Origin: JBLHGU01 sp047615875
Lineage (GTDB): Bacteria; Pseudomonadota; Gammaproteobacteria; Arenicellales; CAJQKF01
DNA length: 10,332 nt
Assembly: GCA_047615875.1 (NCBI GenBank)
Contig: JBLHGU010000180.1
Location: 1 to 10,332 of the forward strand
Direction: 5' to 3'
Shown piece by piece: positions 6,691 through 10,332 of the stretch (its first letter is position 1; every line of letters begins with the position of its first letter). The notes under the pieces were generated by a model that was not told where the DNA came from, searched no databases, and worked only from the letters and a program-made list of their open reading frames with translations. The translations under genes were made by a program, and so were the position numbers.

Positions 6691-6760
6691 AACGAAATAA
6701 ACAAGTTTGCCCCCTTAATTGGCCTATAGCCCGGCAATATCAATCTAGAAATAAGTTGTA

Positions 6761-7378
6761 ATGCGTAGAATAATACTTGTTCGCCATGGCGAAAGTGAAT
6801 GGAATCGTACTGGCAGAATTCAGGGCCAAACAGATATTCCTCTAACGGAAAATGGTAGACAACAAGCCCGAGTGATTGGCCGGTTTCTGGCAGATAAACT
6901 CGACGTTTCGACTCTCAATATATATGTTAGTCCGATGAAAAGAGCGCAGCAAACAGCGCAGATTATCGCCCATGCCATGATCTTTAAGATTGAAGATATA
7001 ACCATAGATCATCGACTGAACGATTTCGATGTTGGCGACGTTGCCGGTACGAGTGGATGGGATCAGGTGGCTATCGACCACCCCGATATCGCCTGGGCCA
7101 GACTGAATAATCCACTTGGCTTTCGCTGCCCAAATGGAGAGAGCGGTAGCCAATTTTGGCAACGTCTGGAAAATTTCCTGCTACAGAACGCAGATCCAGA
7201 CAGAACTCATCTGATTGTTAGCCATGGTGTCGCCAACAAGTTTATTCGCTCTATAAGACGCAATCTAACCGGGGCAGAGATCATTGCATTGGGAGAAGGG
7301 CAGGATACAGTCTATGAATTGATCAATGATCAGGAAACAGAACATCAAATATTAGAATGGGAACTATTAAATGAATAA
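6761..7378 (+). CDS. Histidine phosphatase family protein (phosphoglycerate mutase-like)
   Basis: This 205-aa protein belongs to the branch 1 histidine phosphatase superfamily. The N-terminal LVRHGESEWN (6-15) carries the phospho-accepting H9 with R8; R61 follows in SPMKRAQQTA; the second catalytic His is H155 in VSHG. The usual acidic general acid of the L-x-E motif is Asp here (D88 in HRLNDFDVG), a conservative change. P124-N-G-E-S128 is the family substrate-pocket motif. Such enzymes act on small phosphorylated metabolites (sugar phosphates, cobalamin intermediates and others); the substrate cannot be read from the sequence. The stop overlaps the aroB start by 8 bp, so the two are coupled and could share a pathway. 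No strong ribosome binding site precedes ATG 6761. Confidence 0.9.
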   Translation: MRRIILVRHGESEWNRTGRIQGQTDIPLTENGRQQARVIGRFLADKLDVSTLNIYVSPMKRAQQTAQIIAHAMIFKIEDITIDHRLNDFDVGDVAGTSGWDQVAIDHPDIAWARLNNPLGFRCPNGESGSQFWQRLENFLLQNADPDRTHLIVSHGVANKFIRSIRRNLTGAEIIALGEGQDTVYELINDQETEHQILEWELLNE

Positions 7379-8480
7379 AAACGTGACCGTAAATCTGGGC
7401 TCGCGTAGCTACGATATTGTCGTTGCACCTGATTTACTACGGAACTGTGCAGAACACCTGGCCCCGATTATAAAAAGCCGGCGGGTAGCACTGATCACCG
7501 ACCCTTATGTTAATGAAACCTATCTACCCGGCCTGGCCACTACGCTGGATCAACTATCGCCAGGCTGGACAGCCTTCATTATCCCCAACGGCGAATCCGC
7601 CAAGTCGTTTAGTGGCGTGGAAAAACTATTGAGTGAAATGCTCGATGCCGGAATCGATCGGGATTGCGTGGTTATCGCCTTCGGTGGCGGCGTAGTAGGA
7701 GATGTTGGTGGGTTTTCCGCCTCGCTTTTAATGCGCGGAATTGATTTCATACAGATACCCACCACCCTGATGTCTCAAGTCGACAGCGCAGTTGGCGGTA
7801 AGAATGGTATCAACACTTATCATGGAAAAAACCTGGTCGGTTCATTCCTGCAACCAAAAGTTGTACTCAACGATGTTTCGTTGTTGGCCACTCTGCCGGA
7901 AAGCGAACTTCGAGCAGGCTATGGAGAAATCATTAAGTACGGAATACTACGCGGGGAAACAGAGTTCTCCTGGCTGGAAGACAACCTGACCGACATTCTT
8001 GCGCGAAAACCTGATGCTTTGGTGCAAGTAGTTAGTATGGGCGTAGCAACCAAAGCGAGCATTGTTTCTGAAGATGAACTCGATAAAGGAAAACGGGCAC
8101 TGGTTAATCTCGGCCATACCTTTGCCCACGCCTTTGAAACCCAGGCAGGTTTCGGTGAAGTCCCCCATGGGCATGCCGTGGCAGCGGGCCTGATCGCGGC
8201 GGCAGACCTGTCGGTTAGAACATCTGCTTGCGAAACAAAAGTACTAGAGCACATCCGCGCCCATACCAGATCAGCCGGCTTGCCCACTAATTTAAAGGAA
8301 CTATCCCAGGACAACGCCTGGAATGCTGACGCCATATACGCCAGCATGGCACATGACAAAAAAACTATTAGTGGCAAAATTAATTTCGTGCTAATTCATG
8401 GCCTCGGAAAACCTTTTGTAAACAATGAGGTGCCAAAGGAACAGGTTTTGGCGACTTTACGGGAATGCGGGGCCAGTTAG
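7371..8480 (+). CDS. aroB: 3-dehydroquinate synthase
   Basis: This 369-aa NAD- and metal-dependent enzyme converts DAHP to 3-dehydroquinate, step 2 of the shikimate pathway, in the cytoplasm. The NAD-binding GGGVVGDVGGF (105-115) is followed by IPTTLMSQVDSAVGGKNGIN (129-148) with D138 and K144, then K153/N154, metal ligand E186 with K189 (EIIKYG), R242, N247, ligand H249 and H253 (NLGHTFAHA), ligand H266 and K330/K331. All expected catalytic positions are present. Variants are GGKNG for the usual GGKTG, and HGH for HGE after the last ligand (H268 for Glu). The full residue set favours DHQS over related sugar phosphate cyclases. The C-terminal half reads like the alphaproteobacterial type. Its partner here is a phosphatase rather than the aroK or damX neighbours typical of gammaproteobacteria. 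Translation is coupled to the phosphatase gene; GGGAA precedes the ATG. Confidence 0.93.
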   Translation: MNKNVTVNLGSRSYDIVVAPDLLRNCAEHLAPIIKSRRVALITDPYVNETYLPGLATTLDQLSPGWTAFIIPNGESAKSFSGVEKLLSEMLDAGIDRDCVVIAFGGGVVGDVGGFSASLLMRGIDFIQIPTTLMSQVDSAVGGKNGINTYHGKNLVGSFLQPKVVLNDVSLLATLPESELRAGYGEIIKYGILRGETEFSWLEDNLTDILARKPDALVQVVSMGVATKASIVSEDELDKGKRALVNLGHTFAHAFETQAGFGEVPHGHAVAAGLIAAADLSVRTSACETKVLEHIRAHTRSAGLPTNLKELSQDNAWNADAIYASMAHDKKTISGKINFVLIHGLGKPFVNNEVPKEQVLATLRECGAS

Positions 8481-8490
8481 CCGGGGTTTG

Positions 8491-8508
8491 AGGCCTTTTT
8501 TGAGGCCT
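8491..8508 (+). terminator. Weak hairpin after aroB
   Basis: AGGCCT occurs at 8491-8496 and 8503-8508 and can pair with itself around a T-rich loop. No clear T-run follows the second arm, so it is a poor intrinsic terminator. AGGCCT is self-complementary, so the two copies may simply be a TGAGGCCTT direct repeat. Confidence 0.35.
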
Positions 8509-8560
8509 TATATTGTTAAAACTGCTATAGAGACAACCTGACGTGCGGGTTTAGACGGCA

Positions 8561-8579
8561 ACAAGAATAATATTCTTGT
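8561..8579. promoter_or_regulatory. Perfect dyad upstream of the ABM gene, site 1
   Basis: ACAAGAAT-AAT-ATTCTTGT is an 8-bp perfect inverted repeat with a 3-nt spacer in a non-coding stretch. It is about 125 nt before the ABM start and is operator-like in size and symmetry. Confidence 0.4.
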
Positions 8580-8589
8580 AAAATATGCA

Positions 8590-8608
8590 GTAACATAGAA
8601 ATTGTTAC
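8590..8608. promoter_or_regulatory. Perfect dyad upstream of the ABM gene, site 2
   Basis: GTAACA-N7-TGTTAC is a perfect 6-bp dyad about 10 nt downstream of site 1. The shape (short half-sites, 7-nt spacer) suits a homodimeric repressor. A possible promoter, TTCTTG (8573-8578) and TAGAAA (8596-8601) at 17-nt spacing, would overlap both dyads. The regulator gene is not in the window. Confidence 0.4.
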
Positions 8609-8705
8609 AACTAGACCTGCTTAGCAGACTACCTTCCCGACTACAAAATTGGGTCTAAATATCTTTAGAATTTCCCATCAACATGACTAAATTGAGGATG
8701 AAGCT

Positions 8706-8999
8706 ATGAGCGTAACTGTACTATTAGAAACTAAAGCTAAGCCAGAATGTGTTGAAGAGCTGAAAACACTCTTTCAGAATATTCTCCCAGATACTCGCGC
8801 CTACGATGGATGTATTAGCGTACTGACAACGTGTAATCAGGACGATCCACTTAATGTTTTGCTTATAGAGACCTGGGAAACACGTGCGAAATATGAAGCC
8901 TATTTAGGCTGGAGATCAGAAACCGGCGTAGTAGCAGCCATCGTCGCCCTGTTATCTGAACCACCGAGCATTCGTTACTTCGATACTTTGGACATTTAG
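8706..8999 (+). CDS. Antibiotic biosynthesis monooxygenase (ABM) domain protein
   Basis: This 97-aa single-domain protein has the dimeric ferredoxin-like fold of the ABM family. The N-terminal strand SVTVLLETKAKPECVEELKTLF, the DGCISVLTTCNQDDP segment and the late ETWETRAKYEAYLGW helix match the usual order and length. Members include cofactor-free quinone-forming monooxygenases (ActVA-Orf6, YgiN) and heme-degrading enzymes. Nothing here resembles the Asn/heme pocket of IsdG, so a stress or quinone role is more likely, but the substrate is open. GAGGA lies 7 nt before ATG 8706, the best ribosome binding site in the window. The gene is a single transcription unit: a strong terminator follows, and two dyads lie upstream. 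The C-terminal part (70-97) is less typical, and the fold would need an obligate dimer. Confidence 0.88.
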   Translation: MSVTVLLETKAKPECVEELKTLFQNILPDTRAYDGCISVLTTCNQDDPLNVLLIETWETRAKYEAYLGWRSETGVVAAIVALLSEPPSIRYFDTLDI

Positions 9000-9001
9000 G
9001 A

Positions 9002-9033
9002 GTGCCTGTCATGCTTTGATTAGTTTCAGGCAC
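9002..9033. other. Inverted repeat just after the ABM gene
   Basis: GTGCCTG (9002-9008) pairs with CAGGCAC (9027-9033) across an 18-nt loop, immediately upstream of the terminator. It may be an extra 3'-end stem in the ABM transcript. Confidence 0.4.
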
Positions 9034-9046
9034 CAGTTAATTGAAG

Positions 9047-9071
9047 AAATCCCCATGTTGGGGATTTTTTT
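9047..9071 (+). terminator. Rho-independent terminator of the ABM gene
   Basis: AAATCCCC (9047-9054) pairs with GGGGATTT (9060-9067) around ATGTT, and a run of seven T (9065-9071) follows. This is a textbook intrinsic terminator, 48 bp after the stop codon. Confidence 0.92.
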
Positions 9072-9604
9072 GATCTACAGAATACTGTTTAAGTGGGCGA
9101 TGACACCGGTTTAGAATATCTTCATCCATTGCACACAGAATTACTGTTCACTGCCAAAAAGCTAGCTATATTTTGCTAGTAGCGATGAACAAATTGCGTT
9201 GTGTACGGAACAATCTTGTCGCACAAATTGATAACATCAATCGGAAAAACCAAAAACAATGGAAACTGCATATCAGAAATAATCCTATGACATTTTACTA
9301 AAGCTTGCTAACTTTATGTATCAACACGATTGTATTAACTATTCAACTAGTTGAGTTAGTCAGGAAAAACCTTTGTTTCTCAATTCTTCGCATCGAGAAG
9401 TTTAAGGCTAATCTGCCCAGATTACGTGTATAGCTCTGTATCGTAAATTTGAGACTTCCTTAAATTCACAGTATTTTAACAATTTCGAATTGGGGAAATG
9501 GCATACTAAGCCCAGCTCCTTGGTTAATAGTAGATGGAATCTCCACTATTTTGGTGTGAAATTTAGAGGGAGTTGATTACGCAACATTTGGTATGGAAAT
9601 TCGT
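9072..9604. other. AT-rich non-coding stretch before the IS transposase
   Basis: I find no convincing gene here. It contains several small palindromes: CTAGC/GCTAG (9162-9166 and 9175-9179), ATTGAT-AAC-ATCAAT (9227-9241) and TCAACTAGTTGA (9343-9354). The right part, from about 9451, is probably inside the insertion sequence. No promoter could be assigned. Confidence 0.6.
9451..9474. repeat. Candidate terminal inverted repeat of the IS256-family element
   Basis: GAGACTTCCTTAAATTCACA and the bases after it resemble IS256-type ends (a GA start, TCC, then a T/A-rich AATT block), about 150 bp beyond the transposase stop. The other end of the element lies outside the window, so neither the repeat nor a target duplication can be checked. 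Confidence 0.3.
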
Positions 9605-10332
9605 CTAGCAAGTTGAATCATTGTCGTTCCACACGATATATCTATGATTAGCGTTCGCCCATTCGTCATCAATTTCAATCAGAATGGCGCTCACCAATCG
9701 TAACAAAGCCTCTCGATTAGGAAAGACTCTGACCAGGCGGGTTCGCCGCTTAAGTTCTTGTTGAACCGTCCGTTCAATACTGTTGGAGGTTCGCATTTTC
9801 TTCTGGTGCCGATCTGGCAATGCAAAGGCATTGAGACCTTCGGGCACGTTGTTTTCCAGCCACTCCGATAGATGCGGGTGTTTCTCCTGGTATTGCGTCA
9901 CAAGCGCTTTTAGGTTGGCCTGAGCGGTCGCGATGTTGGGCGCATTCCATACAGTGCGCAGCTCGCCACCAATACGCTGTTTGATGGCATGATTGGGCGC
10001 ATGATGAATCGCATTCTTCGCCAGGTGGAATTGGCAGCGCTGCCAGGGTATGCCCGGGAATACCGCCTTTCTGGCCGCCTTTAAGCCGCTGTGATCATCG
10101 CTGACGATAAATTCAAGGCCATGTAAGCCCCGATCCACCAGGCCTTTAAGAAACGCTCGCCAGTTGACCTCTGCTTCATTCAGCGCAACCGCCGTTCCCA
10201 GTACGCTACGCCGCCCGCAAGGCATTACACCCACCGCGCTCAACACCGCCATATCAATCACTTGATGTCCTTCTCTGACTCTTTCATAGCGTGCATCCAG
10301 GATCAAGTAAGAAACTTTATCCAAAGGGCGAT
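9605..10332 (-). CDS. IS256-family (Mutator type) transposase, N-terminus beyond window
   Basis: The visible 242 codons are the C-terminal part of a DDE transposase; the frame stays open through 10332, so roughly the first 160 residues lie outside the window. Counted from the internal TTG at 10322-10324, the catalytic residues are D10 (YLILDARYERVR), D76 (FIVSDDHSGL) and E184 (NSIERTVQQELKRR), with the family C97-x2-H100 pair (WQRCQFHLAKN). No stop or frameshift is seen, so the element may be intact. It cuts and inserts its own DNA. It lies about 600 bp after the ABM gene and does not appear to disrupt a recognisable gene on this side. IS256-family elements use imperfect terminal repeats; one candidate is at 9451. 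Confidence 0.95.
   Translation of the reverse strand, partial: RPLDKVSYLILDARYERVREGHQVIDMAVLSAVGVMPCGRRSVLGTAVALNEAEVNWRAFLKGLVDRGLHGLEFIVSDDHSGLKAARKAVFPGIPWQRCQFHLAKNAIHHAPNHAIKQRIGGELRTVWNAPNIATAQANLKALVTQYQEKHPHLSEWLENNVPEGLNAFALPDRHQKKMRTSNSIERTVQQELKRRTRLVRVFPNREALLRLVSAILIEIDDEWANANHRYIVWNDNDSTC

Noticed and set aside
7919..8377. Long minus-strand open frame inside aroB
   Set aside because: aroB is fully supported by catalytic motifs across this stretch; the antisense frame shows no domain.
8481..8705. Riboswitch or small RNA in the ABM leader
   Set aside because: Only two simple dyads are visible; no multi-helix conserved core that I recognise.
1..10332. Defence system, CRISPR array, phage or toxin-antitoxin genes
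   Set aside because: No repeat-spacer array, no nuclease, helicase or antitoxin motifs; the only mobile element genes are those of the IS256-family element.

Overview
The window comes from a proteobacterium, most likely a gammaproteobacterium with an environmental or marine lifestyle. This is inferred from the gene repertoire and from short palindromic intergenic repeats of a type common in that class; no rRNA or marker gene fixes the taxonomy. There are ten protein-coding genes plus one insertion-sequence transposase cut by the right edge. I see no tRNA, rRNA or CRISPR array.

Positions 1-2019 look like a pyrimidine salvage module. A yeast-type (Fcy1-like) cytosine deaminase (142-600, minus) is translationally coupled to an upstream, shorter paralogue (597-989, minus) that has lost nearly all zinc and catalytic residues. 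Divergently transcribed from the pair is uracil phosphoribosyltransferase upp (1393-2019, plus). Together they would convert cytosine to uracil to UMP. Two copies of a ~110-bp palindromic, MITE-like repeat in opposite orientations (1-100 and 1144-1253) bracket the deaminase pair, and two tandem small hairpins lie beside the second copy.

Positions 2039-6513 hold four minus-strand genes. In transcription order they are a TTC38-like TPR protein, a membrane-anchored class III adenylate/guanylate cyclase with TolB-N-like and TPR regions, a ChrR-type cupin, and a small lipoprotein whose start overlaps the cupin stop (ATGA). The first two are 29 bp apart or less and probably co-transcribed; the cupin-lipoprotein pair could have its own promoter.

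Positions 6761-8480 carry a plus-strand coupled pair: a histidine (phosphoglycerate mutase-like) phosphatase and a 3-dehydroquinate synthase (aroB), overlapping by 8 bp. Positions 8706-8999 encode a small antibiotic-biosynthesis-monooxygenase (ABM) domain protein. It has a good ribosome binding site, two near-perfect dyads upstream and a strong rho-independent terminator downstream. Positions 9073-9604 are AT-rich and non-coding and probably contain the end of the IS256-family element whose transposase runs from 9605 off the right edge.

The most interesting item is the coupled active/dead cytosine deaminase pair, which suggests a heteromeric enzyme or a regulatory pseudoenzyme.
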